Shown piece by piece: positions 22,601 through 30,779 of a stretch of 64,000 nucleotides of DNA (position 1 is its first letter; every line of letters begins with the position of its first letter). A model generated the notes under the pieces. That model saw only the letters and a list, made by a program, of their open reading frames with translations, was not told the origin of the DNA and did no database searches. A program made the translations under genes and the position numbers. This DNA is from Chrysaora quinquecirrha. Lineage: Eukaryota > Cnidaria > Scyphozoa > Semaeostomeae > Pelagiidae. The stretch is from NCBI GenBank assembly GCA_014526335.1, contig JACTAT010000048.1, positions 248,288 to 312,287 of the forward strand, read 5' to 3'.

Positions 22601-25117
22601 TCATGGCTCAAGTGGGGGCAAGTTGACTTTTTGGATGGGGGGAGTTGACTATTAAATGTGGGACAAATTTACTTTAAAAGTCGGGCAAATTGACTTAGAA
22701 GTTGGAGCAATTTAACAGAAATAGGTGAGTGAGTTGGACGTGGGGCAAATTTGAGGTGGGGGCGATTGACTAGATACCAATCTCTAGATCCCTAGATAAA
22801 TTTTAATATAAATAAAATTTAAAAGACCATTTCATGTAAGACATTATGAAGGTGTCCATACAAACCTTCTCTGAAAGAAGCTTTTTATAGTCGGTTGTGT
22901 GGGGCTAACCTTCATTTCTGTCTAAAATTTAAAAAATCAATGGTCATCAACAGAGCTAAAGTCGTAGAATTTATATCTATTGAATGGCTTTGAATTTGAA
23001 TTGCAAGTAGCTACAGAAATAATTTCCTGCTCTTGGCAATACAACAGTTCTTCAATATTTTTCATCTAGATCTTATAACAGTAATCAAAAGTCTTCTGGA
23101 TACTAACTAACTAACTAACTAACTAACTGGCTGACTGACTATCTAACTCACTAACTAACTAACTAACTAACTGGCTGACTGACTATCTAACTCACTAACT
23201 AACTAACTAACTAACTAACTGGCTGACTGACTATCTAACTCACTAACTAACTAACTAACTAACTAACTGGCTGACTGACTATCTAACTCACTAACTAACA
23301 AACTAACTAACTGGCTGACTGACTATCTAACTCACTAACTAACTAACTAACTAACTAACTGGCTGACTGACTATCTAACTCACTAACTAACTAACTAACT
23401 AACTGGCTGACTGACTATCTAACTCACTAACTAACTAACTAACTAACTGGCTGACTGACTATCTAACTCACTAACTAACTAACTAACTAACTGGCTAACT
23501 GACAACCAACTACAAAATTACTTAACTAACTAACTAACTAACTAGTTAGCTAACTATCTAACAAGCTAACTAATTAACCAACTAAACTAGTAACTAACTA
23601 ATTAACTAACAAACCAACTAACTCATAAACTATCTAACTTACTAATTAACCTACTAAGCAGCCAACTTACTAACAAACTAACTAGCTTAAAAAGTAACTA
23701 AATAACTAACTAGGTTGTCTGGTTATATAATTTGCCAAGGCCATTGAACTCTGTCACCTAATGTTATCTCCGTAAAAGAAATCTGCATTGTATTGATACC
23801 TTTTCTGGCATACTTGAGCTTCCAGCACTTACATCACTTGAACTCCCAGCACTGCAACAAAATAATTTCTTCATTAAAAAGGGAAATAATTTCTATTGTA
23901 ATTTAAAGTGAAATAACTAAAACATTTCTTACATCCAAATCTAGTAGATGACTCAAGAAAAGGAGGTTAGACAGTTGTGAGCAGTGTTATGAAACCGGCA
24001 CACAGTGGAGACATTCTCTTAGCATCAAATTAAGAAAGAATATACACGCTTTTTTTTTATAAGGAACCACTTTATAAGGAACCTACATGTAGAAGGCCCG
24101 AAAATTTAAAGAACTTATACTACTAAAGCGAAAATCATTAAGGAACTTTTGAATGTTGAATACTTTTATCACTGCAAATAATCAGGAATTAGAAAGCCGG
24201 TGCCATTCATTTGCAGTCAAAAATCACATAAATTGTCGTTAAGCATGTATCCAATGTTTCTTTGAGTAGTCTCGAGCTTTGCTCACATGCAAATGTCTCT
24301 CTTTTATTGTTAAGACCACTCTATGTGCAGTTAAAATTAAGGAACTATTAAGGAACTTTTGGAACTACAATTGCCTCAAAAGAGGTCCAAAAATAAGGAA
24401 CTTTAAGAACTAGGCCTTTAGGTAGGTTCCTTATAAAAAAAGCGTGTATGCCATGCTGGTGAGACCTTAACTTGGTGGGATGAAAATTCCAGCCGACTAT
24501 AGTGGGAGTAATTTGTCAATTATACACAATCACCAATCCAGTAATAAATGAAATCATTGTGGTTCAATGGCCCCATTGGATTTAAACAGCTTGACTTCCC
24601 AGGCTGAAATTCAAAGTGTGGAGGTAAGTTAGCTATAAAACATCTCTTGTCAGTTGGCTATCCCATCTAATATGGGTAGACCCTCAATCAAATAGCCTGC
24701 TGTCCGCGAGTGATACCCACTATACTGTATGTAGCTGTAGCTACATTCATCACTCAGCCAGCCAGTGGTCCCAGATATACAAAACCCAGGGCAGGGGCAC
24801 ATCAAACTTTTCTAGATTGTTCTAGAAATGAAATAATCGGGAAGATCTTTAACAGCAGTGAAAATTTTGATTTCTGAATTTACATTTTGGTGTTTTTAAG
24901 AAACGTATGTATAAGGAAGTGTGTGCTGCTTATAGTTCAGAGAGGTCACTGAATTCAGCAGATTGAACCAGATCATCAGATGGCCTACAAATCTTTTTTT
25001 TTTCCAAATCCATCCCCCTTCCACCCATCCAGGAAAAAGTCTGAAAGATGAACATTTAACTTACCCGTTAGCATCTGAGGCTCTTTTATTTGATTGGCTG
25101 TGTAAAACAGCAGGCAT
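4505..25117 (-). CDS. DNMT1: DNMT1, maintenance DNA (cytosine-5) methyltransferase, N-terminal 13 exons (gene span)
   Basis: Exons (minus, 5' to 3'): 25065-25117, 23800-23851, 22457-22498, 20886-20938, 19018-19057, 17871-17951, 16959-17065, 15587-15704, 14847-14939, 9429-9514, 7723-7788, 6266-6343, 4505-4611. All have AG/GT borders and their phases chain, apart from a 1-bp loss in exon 8. The joined protein matches the DNMT1 RFTS domain: ERCKECRQ (zinc cysteines), [50 protein letters not shown] and [21 protein letters not shown] targets DNMT1 to replication forks and autoinhibits the catalytic domain. The region before RFTS is short, charged and Ser-rich, and no DMAP1-binding domain or PIP box was seen. 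The ATG at 25117 has an in-frame stop 18 nt upstream. However, the TTTTACACAG inside this exon could be an acceptor, so further 5' exons are possible. The CXXC, BAH and methyltransferase domains lie left of the window. Introns are packed with repeats. Confidence 0.95.
4920..4990. repeat. TAAGCC-word repeat fragment
   Basis: Has ATAAGCCACCCCCTCG, GAATAAGCC and TTAAGCCCCCCAGGGGG, the word family also seen at 32210-32310 and 41495-41876. No ends are identifiable. Confidence 0.45.
5097..5290 (+). repeat. SINE-like repeat, copy 1
   Basis: Aligns with 58517-58700 along its length: GTCAGAAGCTTAGCCAGGTC, box B-like GGATTTGAGCCC, CCAGGCTCGAGGTCTCGAT, GAGATCCTAGCGACT and CATTTCACCTT. The box B-like motif suggests a tRNA-related origin. 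Confidence 0.6.
5375..5981. mobile_element. MULE-like MITE with long TIRs and 9-bp target duplication
   Basis: The terminal inverted repeats are about 123 bp (5375-5497 and 5859-5981) with few mismatches and start TAGACTTGCTCCAAGTCTA, itself a small hairpin. The direct repeat TTTATGTCT flanks both sides (5366-5374 and 5982-5990). Long TIRs with a 9-bp duplication are typical of Mutator-like elements. The roughly 360-bp core has no transposase. Lies in the intron between DNMT1 exons 12 and 13. Confidence 0.8.
6026..6166 (+). mobile_element. hAT-like MITE, internally deleted copy
   Basis: Starts CAACCTCGTCCCCAGGGTG like the element at 13792, runs colinear for about 130 bases, then jumps to a residual 3' end GGAGGTTGG. 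Flanked by CAGCAGCC at 6018-6025 and 6167-6174, an 8-bp duplication. Confidence 0.8.
6266..6343 (-). CDS. DNMT1: DNMT1 exon 12 (RFTS)
   Basis: 78 nt, phase 0-0, encoding [20 protein letters not shown] then QFLVEQ; acceptor TTCTAG, donor GTGAGTG. Confidence 0.95.
6486..7364. mobile_element. Foldback element of CACTACTGTGGTGG words, copy 1
   Basis: The left arm (6486-6945) repeats words such as CACTACTGTGGTGG, TTATTATGCTTGATGTGGTG and TTTTTGCGTACTGTGGTGG; the right arm (6985-7364) carries their complements. Ends: TACGCTAGCGATTCTATGAT and TAGATTCGATAGAGTG. GAATA flanks both sides (6481-6485 and 7365-7369). A short non-repeated centre contains AAATCATGGCAAAAC, shared with the copy at 35607. No real coding capacity; the short open frames are by-products of the repeat. 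Confidence 0.75.
7723..7788 (-). CDS. DNMT1: DNMT1 exon 11 (RFTS)
   Basis: 66 nt, phase 0-0, encoding [18 protein letters not shown] to NRIQ; acceptor TTTCAG, donor GTAAGCC. Confidence 0.95.
8021..8400 (+). pseudogene. LINE reverse-transcriptase C-terminal fragment
   Basis: The plus frame reads ERAL, a stop, [37 protein letters not shown], a second stop, then [18 protein letters not shown] and ends at TAG near 8397. This is the conserved tail of CR1-group ORF2 proteins. It is 5'-truncated and carries two stops. It lies antisense in the intron between DNMT1 exons 10 and 11. The following 8401-8880 shows no recognisable feature. Confidence 0.75.
8880..9170 (+). repeat. Diverged tandem duplication, unit about 137 bp
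   Basis: TTATGGATCTGTTTAATGAA at about 8893 and TTATGGGTCTGATTAGTAAA at about 9029 start two aligned units. Both contain AATATGC, GTGAAAT or ATGAAAT, CTTGGGAAAGTTTTTTCACT and TTATGGGGT. Confidence 0.6.
9429..9514 (-). CDS. DNMT1: DNMT1 exon 10 (RFTS)
   Basis: 86 nt encoding [20 protein letters not shown] to EKIYLSK, donor AAG/GTAAGAC. The acceptor CTCTTTTCTAAG is only about 20 bp from the 3' tail of LINE C. Confidence 0.95.
9933..13015 (-). pseudogene. LINE C ORF2: APE endonuclease and reverse transcriptase, frameshifted
   Basis: The open frame begins after a TAA near 13016 without an ATG. Endonuclease: [48 protein letters not shown] and [94 protein letters not shown] and LFADDTCIF, followed by the usual C-terminal VGARLWNRL segment. 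One extra base in the A/G run at about 11261-11269 breaks the frame at FKKGD, and a second shift occurs near 10050-10150. The remaining frames are otherwise open, so decay is slight. FADD at the catalytic site and the layout fit the CR1/L2 group. Confidence 0.88.
13062..13783 (-). pseudogene. LINE C ORF1: SGNH-like protein, C-terminal part
   Basis: Reads [20 protein letters not shown] (block III-like GTNN), then [13 protein letters not shown] (block V D-x-x-H), then a Pro/Gln/Tyr-rich tail ending LPIQQTLR and a stop at 13062. The N-terminal part with the catalytic Ser is not seen; the frame runs into the MITE target site at 13784-13791. ORF2 follows within about 50 bp. Confidence 0.75.
13792..14197 (+). 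mobile_element. hAT-like MITE, full-length copy
   Basis: TIRs CAACCTCGTCCCCAGG and CCTGGGGACGAGGTTGC; 8-bp duplication TATGTGTA at 13784-13791 and 14198-14205. 406 bp, non-coding. Inserted in ORF1 of LINE C and therefore younger than it. Confidence 0.85.
14364..14497 (+). repeat. 67-bp tandem duplication
   Basis: CAATCAAAATG(T/C)TATTTTTT, then GAGCGCGCCAAA, GGCAAATTTTAAT and GGCGTGACGA recur at 14364 and 14431. Confidence 0.7.
14499..14731. repeat. Foldback repeat
   Basis: CAATAGACGCTTCAGCAAAA and GATGGCCGCC at the left pair with GGCGGCCATC, TTTTGCCG and CTCTATTG at the right. An inner pair GGGAATAATTTCCTTAG / CTAAGGAAATTATTCCC extends the palindrome. Confidence 0.7.
14847..14939 (-). CDS. 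DNMT1: DNMT1 exon 9 (RFTS core)
   Basis: 93 nt encoding [18 protein letters not shown] through ALIGFST, the most conserved RFTS block. Acceptor TTTCAG, donor GTTTGTTAG, phases matched to exons 8 and 10. Confidence 0.95.
14990..15340. repeat. Word-rich repeat of unknown type
   Basis: Recurrent words CACTATGCCGG, GAATACGGTACG, GAATACGATACG and AGTGTAAACG on both strands. The termini are not resolved. AGTGTAAACGG also recurs at 34290-34930. Confidence 0.4.
15587..15704 (-). CDS. DNMT1: DNMT1 exon 8 (RFTS), with 1-bp homopolymer deletion
   Basis: 118 nt where the flanking phases need 119. The first half reads [18 protein letters not shown]; the second half, in another frame, reads [20 protein letters not shown]. 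Both halves match RFTS on either side of a T-run at 15649-15652 (four A on the coding strand where five restore the frame). This is either a real frameshift or an assembly error. Confidence 0.9.
15880..16820 (+). repeat. Degenerate TTTG/CTTG tetranucleotide array with higher-order periodicity
   Basis: Almost only T, G and C in steps of four (TTTG, CTTG). TTTGCATGCTTTTCTG-like landmarks recur at about 16077, 16162, 16260, 16409 and 16509, a period near 100 bp. The Phe/Cys/Leu/Val-rich open frames here follow from the repeat and are not genes. Lies in the intron between DNMT1 exons 7 and 8. Confidence 0.85.
16959..17065 (-). CDS. DNMT1: DNMT1 exon 7 (RFTS)
   Basis: 107 nt encoding [18 protein letters not shown] through PQHKITNF plus AG; aligns with the SLFD/PQHKLT region of RFTS. 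Acceptor GTTTCAG, donor GTAAGCG. Confidence 0.92.
17596..17842. repeat. Inverted pair of tRNA-like sequences
   Basis: The right half contains TAGCTCAGTGG (17751-17761, A box) and GGTTCAAATCC (17793-17803, B box) at tRNA-like spacing. The left half has the same sequence inverted (17596-17689) with a degraded B box. The central spacer is about 50 bp. The acceptor stems do not pair, so this is tRNA-derived (SINE-like) rather than a working tRNA. Confidence 0.65.
17871..17951 (-). CDS. DNMT1: DNMT1 exon 6 (RFTS zinc cysteines)
   Basis: 81 nt, phase 0-0. Begins [15 protein letters not shown] and ends GDPSDA. The CKEC pair matches the first two zinc ligands of the RFTS domain. Acceptor TTTCAG, donor GTAAGCAAC. 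Confidence 0.92.
19018..19057 (-). CDS. DNMT1: DNMT1 exon 5
   Basis: 40 nt; completes Arg from exon 4 (AG/G), then [13 protein letters not shown] in phase 0 out. Acceptor CTTAG, donor GTATTG. Confidence 0.75.
19164..19639. mobile_element. TA-flanked MITE, word TAAGAACA
   Basis: TIRs CAGTAAAAACCCGCGTATAA and their complement ending at 19639; TA at 19162-19163 and 19640-19641. TAAGAACA recurs inside at both ends (for example TTAAGAACACTTAAGAACAC). Tc1/mariner-type target site; non-coding. Confidence 0.85.
20230..20640 (+). repeat. Degenerate 42-bp tandem repeat
   Basis: GAATAAACTTTCGC-type cores start at 20364, 20406 and 20448 (42-bp steps) and again near 20542. Each is followed by AATTCGTG, CTAGAGACATT and CGCGAGA-type words. 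TTTCGCGAAA is palindromic. Confidence 0.7.
20886..20938 (-). CDS. DNMT1: DNMT1 exon 4
   Basis: 53 nt encoding [17 protein letters not shown] plus AG; acceptor CTTTAG, donor GTATTTAG. Charged linker. Confidence 0.75.
20988..21152. mobile_element. Short CAGTGGCGTAGCC MITE
   Basis: CAGTGGCGTAGCCAG at the left and GGCTATGCCACT at the right, the same termini as the hAT-like element at 55876. No target duplication was recognised. Confidence 0.6.
21153..21844. other. Intronic stretch, no feature seen
   Basis: AT-rich DNMT1 intron sequence (between exons 3 and 4). No conserved reading frame or repeat was recognised. Confidence 0.5.
21845..22210. repeat. Foldback repeat with GATGATC words
   Basis: AAGCCTGGTTCTCATGTG at the left pairs with ATATGAGAACCAGGTTT at the right. 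The interior repeats CCAATGATC, CCGATGATG and CGATCATTG. Confidence 0.6.
22457..22498 (-). CDS. DNMT1: DNMT1 exon 3
   Basis: 42 nt encoding [14 protein letters not shown], using the acceptor GCAAG/AGAAAG and donor GAG/GTATATG. An upstream AG five bases earlier would break the frame. Confidence 0.65.
23101..23735 (+). repeat. AACT tetranucleotide higher-order array
   Basis: The GGCTGACTGACTATCTAACT block recurs at 23129, 23173, 23221, 23269, 23313, 23361, 23405 and 23449 with spacing 44 or 48, so units differ by one AACT. The array decays after 23500. Confidence 0.9.
23800..23851 (-). CDS. DNMT1: DNMT1 exon 2
   Basis: 52 nt between GTTGCAG acceptor and GTATCAAT donor. Encodes [17 protein letters not shown], a Ser-rich linker; the phase joins exon 1 (GG/T). 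Confidence 0.75.
24045..24446 (+). mobile_element. TA-flanked MITE, word TAAGGAAC, copy 1
   Basis: TIRs CACGCTTTTTTTTTATAAGG and CCTTATAAAAAAAGCGTG; TA at 24043-24044 and 24447-24448. TAAGGAAC occurs about seven times (both strands). Landmarks ACATGTAGAAGGCCCG and TGCCTCAAAAGAGGTCC are shared with 39078 and 26455. Confidence 0.85.
25065..25117 (-). CDS. DNMT1: DNMT1 exon 1 (start codon)
   Basis: Encodes [17 protein letters not shown] plus two bases of Gly (53 nt) and ends at donor GG/GTAAGTTAA. An in-frame TAA precedes the ATG by 18 nt. The alternative is an internal exon beginning after CACAG at 25099/25100. Confidence 0.75.
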
Positions 25118-25647
25118 TTTAGCATTTAAAGATTAAAATAAAATGGCAGTAGTGTCAAACAACGGCAGCAATCAGCATCAGCATGGAAAGAATAATCAAG
25201 ATTGATGCACAAATGCTTTGATCATTTTCCCGCCAATTTTGATAACAGCCTCACTTCGAATTTGTTGTGAAAATTCCCGCGCACCCGCGCATGTTATGCA
25301 TTGTTTTGCGAAAGAAAATCTTCTCTTCAAAAGACGAAATTGCATGACCAATTTTCTATCACAATTTGTCATTGTAAATTTTAGTTATCTATAGGATAGA
25401 CAAAGAATACCAAAAGTAAAAAAATACTTAAGTTGTTTTCAAGAAAAGACAAACTTTCTGAGATTATTTTAAAATTCTAAATGGGCACTCAGCAGAAAAT
25501 TATGGCACTCAGTCCGTTAATCTGTCTCTAAAAAATGTCTGCCCCCAAATATAAAATCTGAATTTTTGCCTCTGGAAAGCTGTGAAATAAAATTCTACAC
25601 CTTCAACTGTCAACATCACATGGCCTTACAGGGCCTACACTCATTTT

Positions 25648-25955
25648 TTTATAAGAAACCATTTATAAGAAACCGTAGGGCCAGATTTTCAAAACTTAAG
25701 AAACTTTGGTAGGAGATTTTGTGTGAACCAAAAAAGTTAAGAAACTTTTTATATTTTTCTTAACGCTATAGTAAGAGAACATTAGCTTCTAACGTGTTTG
25801 GTTTTGTTCCTAGTTCAGTTTGGTTACATTTAATAAGATATTTTAGCTGTTTGCAATTAAATTTCCATTTGTTTTTGCTTCTCCATATCCAATTCATGTT
25901 TGGCAGTTATAGAAAATAAAGAAACGACGGTATACGAAGGAAAATTAGGTTTTAT
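25648..25955 (+). mobile_element. TA-family MITE fragment, word TAAGAAAC
   Basis: The left end CACTCATTTTTTTATAAGAA follows TA. TAAGAAAC recurs near 25660, 25672, 25699 and 25737. The right terminus is missing. Confidence 0.55.
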
Positions 25956-25959
25956 GTTG

Positions 25960-26451
25960 CAGTGCCGTCGAGAGGGGGTAGAGGGGTAAAAGGTCTGGGG
26001 CCCGTAAAATTATGGACCATAAAATTTTGTTATTGCCCTAAAATTTAATTGACTCAGGACAGGCTGACAGACCTCGCAGTATTGAGCATCGAGAGCGAAA
26101 TTGCAAGAACTATTGACTTTAATAACATTATTAACGATTTTGCAAACATGAAAGCGCGAAAATTTTTATTTTGAGAGTTTGAAACTTTGTTCCTAATATT
26201 TTATTTTTATTTTACTAACACAAAACAATGCTAAATACTCACCAATACTGTCCTTTCAATAACCTTGCGTGAAGTACCCAAATTATTTTTTTCATGATCC
26301 ATATTTTAATAGGGCGTTTCCTTATTTTCCGAGAGTTTAGAGGGCGTGGTCACAGAAGTACAAAAATTTCTCTGGGGCTTCGCCCCAAAACCCCTTCAGG
26401 GCCCGCCCATCCGGATAACTCCAGGGCTCGAGCTGGCTCTCGACGGCCCTG
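25960..26451. mobile_element. TIR element CAGTGCCGTCGAGAG
   Basis: Left CAGTGCCGTCGAGAG pairs with right CTCTCGACGGCCCTG with one mismatch. The interior includes GGGGCTTCGCCCC. hAT-like ends, but no 8-bp duplication was found. Confidence 0.55.
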
Positions 26452-26454
26452 CAA

Positions 26455-26773
26455 GTTCCTTATTTTGGGCCTCTTTTGAGACAATTGTAGTTCCAAAAGT
26501 TCCTTAATAGTTCCTTAATTTTAACTGCACAAACAGTGGTCTTAACAATAAGAGAGAGACATTTGCATGTGAGCAAAGCTCGAGACTACTCAAGGAAACA
26601 TTTGATGCATACGTAACGTACAATTTATGCGATTTTCGACTACAAATGTATGGAACCGGCTTTCTAATTCTTGATTATTTGCAATGATAAAAGTATTCAA
26701 CATTCTAAAGTTCCTTAATGATTTTCTCTTTAGTAGTATAAGTTCTTTAAATTTTCGGGCCTGCTACATGTAG
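26455..26773 (-). mobile_element. TAAGGAAC MITE, inverted partial copy
   Basis: Inverted relative to 24045: GTTCCTTAATAGTTCCTTAA, GAGCAAAGCTCGAGACTACT and CGGGCCTGCTACATGTAGG. Both termini are lost, on the left to the element ending at 26451 and on the right to LINE A. Confidence 0.75.
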
Positions 26774-29080
26774 GCTTGATTTCACTAATGATGAACTTCG
26801 TGATTACTTTTCTAAACTTTTGGATTCTAATTCTACTGCAGACACTAACACTAATGCCATTACAAATAGTGAAATTGTACATCCTGCTCTCCCTCTTGAC
26901 ACCCTAACACAGGAACTGATTCACGAATCCCTAAATAGTGATATTTCTTTCGATGAAGTTAAAAACATGTGTAAAAAACTTAAGAACGGAAAGGCGGCAG
27001 GGTTTGATATGTTGAGCGCTGAGCTTCTTAAGAATCTTAACGGTAGATTCCTTCAGGTATTTACGAAACTTTTCAACAAAATCCTCTACTCTGGAAAATT
27101 CCCAGAGGAGTGGTCTGTGGGAATTATTGTACTCCTTTTCAAAGGCGGTGATAAATCGGATTTAAATAATTACCGAGGCATCACATTGCTGAGCATATTT
27201 GGCAAATTTTTCCTTGGAATACTTCCGATCATATTTTCACTCTGCGAGCTCTTATAGATTCAACGTTCGAAAAAAGAAAGGGGTCCTTGTATTTATGTTT
27301 CGTTGATTTTAAAAAAGCATTCGATTCTGTCGACCATAAGCAGCTATTACAGAAAATAGCTGCTTATGGTATCAGAGGTAATGTTTTGAAAATTTTAGCC
27401 TCACTCTATGATAAAGTAAAATCTTGTGTGCGAGGTAATAATGGGTTAACAGAAATGTTCCCTTGTACGCGTGGTGTCCGACAGGGATGTCTTCTTAGTC
27501 CGGTTCTTTTGCCCTGTTTCTTAATAATCTAAACAGTTTCATACAAGATTCTTCTGAAGGTGTATCCTTAGGCAATACCACTATACACACTCTACTATAT
27601 GCAGATGATCTTGTATTAATAGCTAAAGACAAACGTGAACTCCAATCCCAACTCGATAAACTTGAAATTTTTACAAAATCAGTTAAAATGGAGGTCAACA
27701 TGGATAAAACGAAAGTTATGATCCTTAGCAAACATAAAAAAGTTAATACATCTCGTAAGAAAGTTTGGAAACTAGGGGATGTGGAAGTAAAAGAATGTGA
27801 ATCCTACAAGTACTTGGGAGTAACAATAAAATCAAATGGCTCTTTTTCAGAACATATTGACAAGATTAAGGAAAAAGCTCAAAAATCCTATTATAGTCTG
27901 ATATCCAAAAGCAAGGAATGGGGTGGTTTCCAACCCAGACTCTATCTATATGTTTTTGATCATACAATTTTACCAATACTAAATTATGCTTCTGAAATCT
28001 GGGGATTTGATGATTGGCAAAAACTTGAAACACAACACTTGTCAGCATGCAAATACGCCTTAGGTGTAAAATCAAACACAACAACAGAAGCAGTCTATGC
28101 TGAGTTGGGTAGAATTTCCCTAAAATGTCACCGTCACGTAGCTATCCTTAAATTCTGTAATCGTTTGTCTGAGTTAGAGAGTGATCGTTATGCCAGCCAA
28201 GCTTATCAGAGTCTTAGCAATGATGCTGACGAGGGAATTTCAAATTGGGTCTCAAAAGCTCGCAACCTGCGGACAGAATATGGCATTGAAGACTCTGATA
28301 ACTCGGCAACTATAAAAACGAAGGTAAGACAACACTTTGAGTCAGATATCTTAAGTAAACTTAATTTACAAATTTTGGAAGATAAAAAAATGAAATTATA
28401 TGCTTAATTTAAGACATCGTTCAAATTTGAGCCCTACCTCGACTATTTACTTGACTACAATATTCGATCCTCCTTAGCGAAATTAAGACTCAGCTCCCAT
28501 AATCTTCACATAGAAACTGGCAGGTTTGGCAAAAATAATACACCTAGGAACGAGAGACTCTGTCCTTTTTGTAAAATGGTTAACACGCAAAAAGTTGAAA
28601 ATGAAGTTCACTTCATCATGTCATGCAGTTTATACGAAAATGAGAGAAAACATATGCTTGATAAAGTTTACGAAAAATTTCCAACTACCAAACAATTAAG
28701 TGAAGAAAATATGTTTATATGGCTTATGTCCCAAGAAGACAAAAATACAATAACAAATCTAGCATTATATTGTAAGAACTCATTCGCAAAAAGAAAAAGA
28801 TTTCTAGAGAGTCCAGTAACAATACTTGAAAATGTAAGTGATTAGACGATCGTTATTTCTGTAATGTCTTAGTTCGATCATGTATTAAATATTAATCTCC
28901 CTTTTTTGCTTATAAGCTATAAATGAAGTTAGAAAATTGCAATTGTAATAATGGCTTGTATTGATGTTAACATGTCAGTAATATTTTAAGCAAAGAGTAG
29001 TTTAACTGTTTTTCTAAAATTGTAAAAGTTATGGTTAAGGGCCATCTCGGCCTAGATACTTGAATACAAAAAAAAAAAAA
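26774..29080 (+). pseudogene. LINE A copy 1: reverse transcriptase, 5'-truncated and broken
   Basis: Coding starts within the linker before the RT. Motifs: LKNGKAAGFDMLSAELL, NNYRGITLLSIFGKFF, FVDFKKAFDSVDHKQLL, GVRQGCLLSPVL, LLYADDLVLIA and SYKYLGVTIKSNGSFSEHI; the C-terminal knuckle is CPFC followed by HFIMSC. Damage: an internal deletion near 27222 removes about 28 residues and shifts frame; one T is lost near 27508; TTA became TAA at 28405. The element ends with GGGCCATCTCGGCC and a poly-A at 29068-29081. The endonuclease is absent through truncation. The second copy is at 47640. Confidence 0.85.
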
Positions 29081-30203
29081 TAGGAGATTGTGTAAAGGAT
29101 GTGGTAAATTGAGGGGCATCATTTATGTTTTCTGGGTTTATAAGAGTATTTACTGCCTTATAATTAAGTATGTAACCCTTTGATGATATCATTGCTGTAT
29201 ATCCACAACACATCAGTGAAATCATGATTTGTTGGTTAGAACTTGTTAGGTTATGAAGAAAGCCAAAAATTCTGAAAAACAGTTACTACTCATTAATAAA
29301 CAAATTTTTAATACCCTATTCTTCGATCAAACCAAGTCATACATTGATTTTTGGCACGTTTGTCAAGATAATAAGGAAGGTTGGCTTATTAAAAGTGGGT
29401 GTTTCACATTATTTTATTCAAGGCTTTAAACTGAAGAAATCAAAGCAAACTGTTTTCTGTGAATTTGAAATGTTGGATGTTTTGAAGCCAGGACGTGTCT
29501 GCATGGGTATCAGGTTGATTTGCCCAACCTCCGCTTTGTCCAAGTTCCTTTTCACCCAAACTGGACTTTTCCCCCAACATTCTTGGTCGTTTTGCCCAAC
29601 AAAATTACTTGCTATTTATCACTATTATTTTCTCTAAAACAGTCACCAGTGTCAAGATTGGGGGTTTGGGGGCAAAGTCCACAATGCTATCAATCAAATA
29701 ATTTTCAAATTACACGAAGGAAGTTGTCTGTGTCATTTCAGGTTGGGCAAAACAACCACAACGGGTGGGGCAAAACGTCTTAGCGGGCTGGGCGAAACGT
29801 CTTGAAAGTGTCTGCGTGCTTCCAGACACCTAACCCTTGCCAAGTATTGCTGCATTCAATAACCGGTTATGTGGTTGCGTCTTTTAATAAACAATGGCTT
29901 ACATTTTTTTCTGAACGTAATTCAGCATAAGAATATTTTAAAGAATATTATAAACAGGGGCTGCTTACAATCGAAGAAATCCAGGGCAGAATCCATGCAA
30001 TCTTGATGCCAGAGATTACGCAAATGAAAGCTGCTTTTAGGCCAAAAGAAACGATAGATCCATTGTTCTATTAGGAAAATAGTAATGCCTGCTATTGTTT
30101 TTCTAAAAGATTCACACACCAGCATGCCAACAATTTTTGAAACTCCACGTCAGATTTCTGTGGCGTAGACTACATGGATTCTACCCTGGGAAAAAATACA
30201 GTA
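29081..30203. other. Intergenic stretch, no gene recognised
   Basis: Between LINE A and the MITE at 30206. A few 'GGGCAAAACG'-type words occur near 29500-29810. No splice-supported coding sequence was seen. Confidence 0.4.
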
Positions 30204-30205
30204 TA

Positions 30206-30564
30206 CACTCTTTTTATTTTATAAGAACAATTTTATAAGAACACGAGCCTGGGTTTTGCCCAGATTTTAGGAACAAAATAAGAACAAGCTGAGGCTGGGC
30301 ATTTTCATAAGCAATGAGAATATCAGCTAAATATGAAAGTACGACAGTCAGACAACGTAAAAAGCAAGCAAACAATGAAAGGGACAAGCATACTCCATTT
30401 TCACACAACCCTATTACCACTAAAGACATTCACTGACAAAAACTAGATGTCTCAGTAACCAAGGAATCAAGAACAGATTAAGAACATTTCAGGCTCAAAA
30501 AAGGCAAAAACTTAAGAACAGCCAGTCTCAATCAAAATTTCCTTGTTCTTATAAAAAAAGAGTG
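30206..30564. mobile_element. TA-flanked MITE, word TAAGAACA (second type)
   Basis: TIRs CACTCTTTTTATTTTATAAG and CTTATAAAAAAAGAGTG; TA at 30204-30205 and 30565-30566. TAAGAACA repeats near both ends and inside, with CAGGCTC or GAGCCTG words. Lies about 215 bp downstream of the LLPH stop. Confidence 0.85.
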
Positions 30565-30779
30565 TATTTTGTATGTGTAAAGTTTGAATTGATTTTTATT
30601 GGGTACATTCATGTACAGAAGGACTGAGTTTTTACATAATTTGAAGTCCTCGAGGCAAGTTTGTTTCACCAATTTAAAAAAAGGATGTTTTAATACTGTC
30701 TAGGCTTTTCCTTGACCTCAGATGTCAGAACATACATCACATCACATCACCACTAATCTGACTATCCATCGTCGTCATA

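Noticed and set aside
23101..23500. Regularly spaced repeats resembling a CRISPR-type array
   Set aside because: There are no unique spacers; it is a tetranucleotide array in an animal intron.
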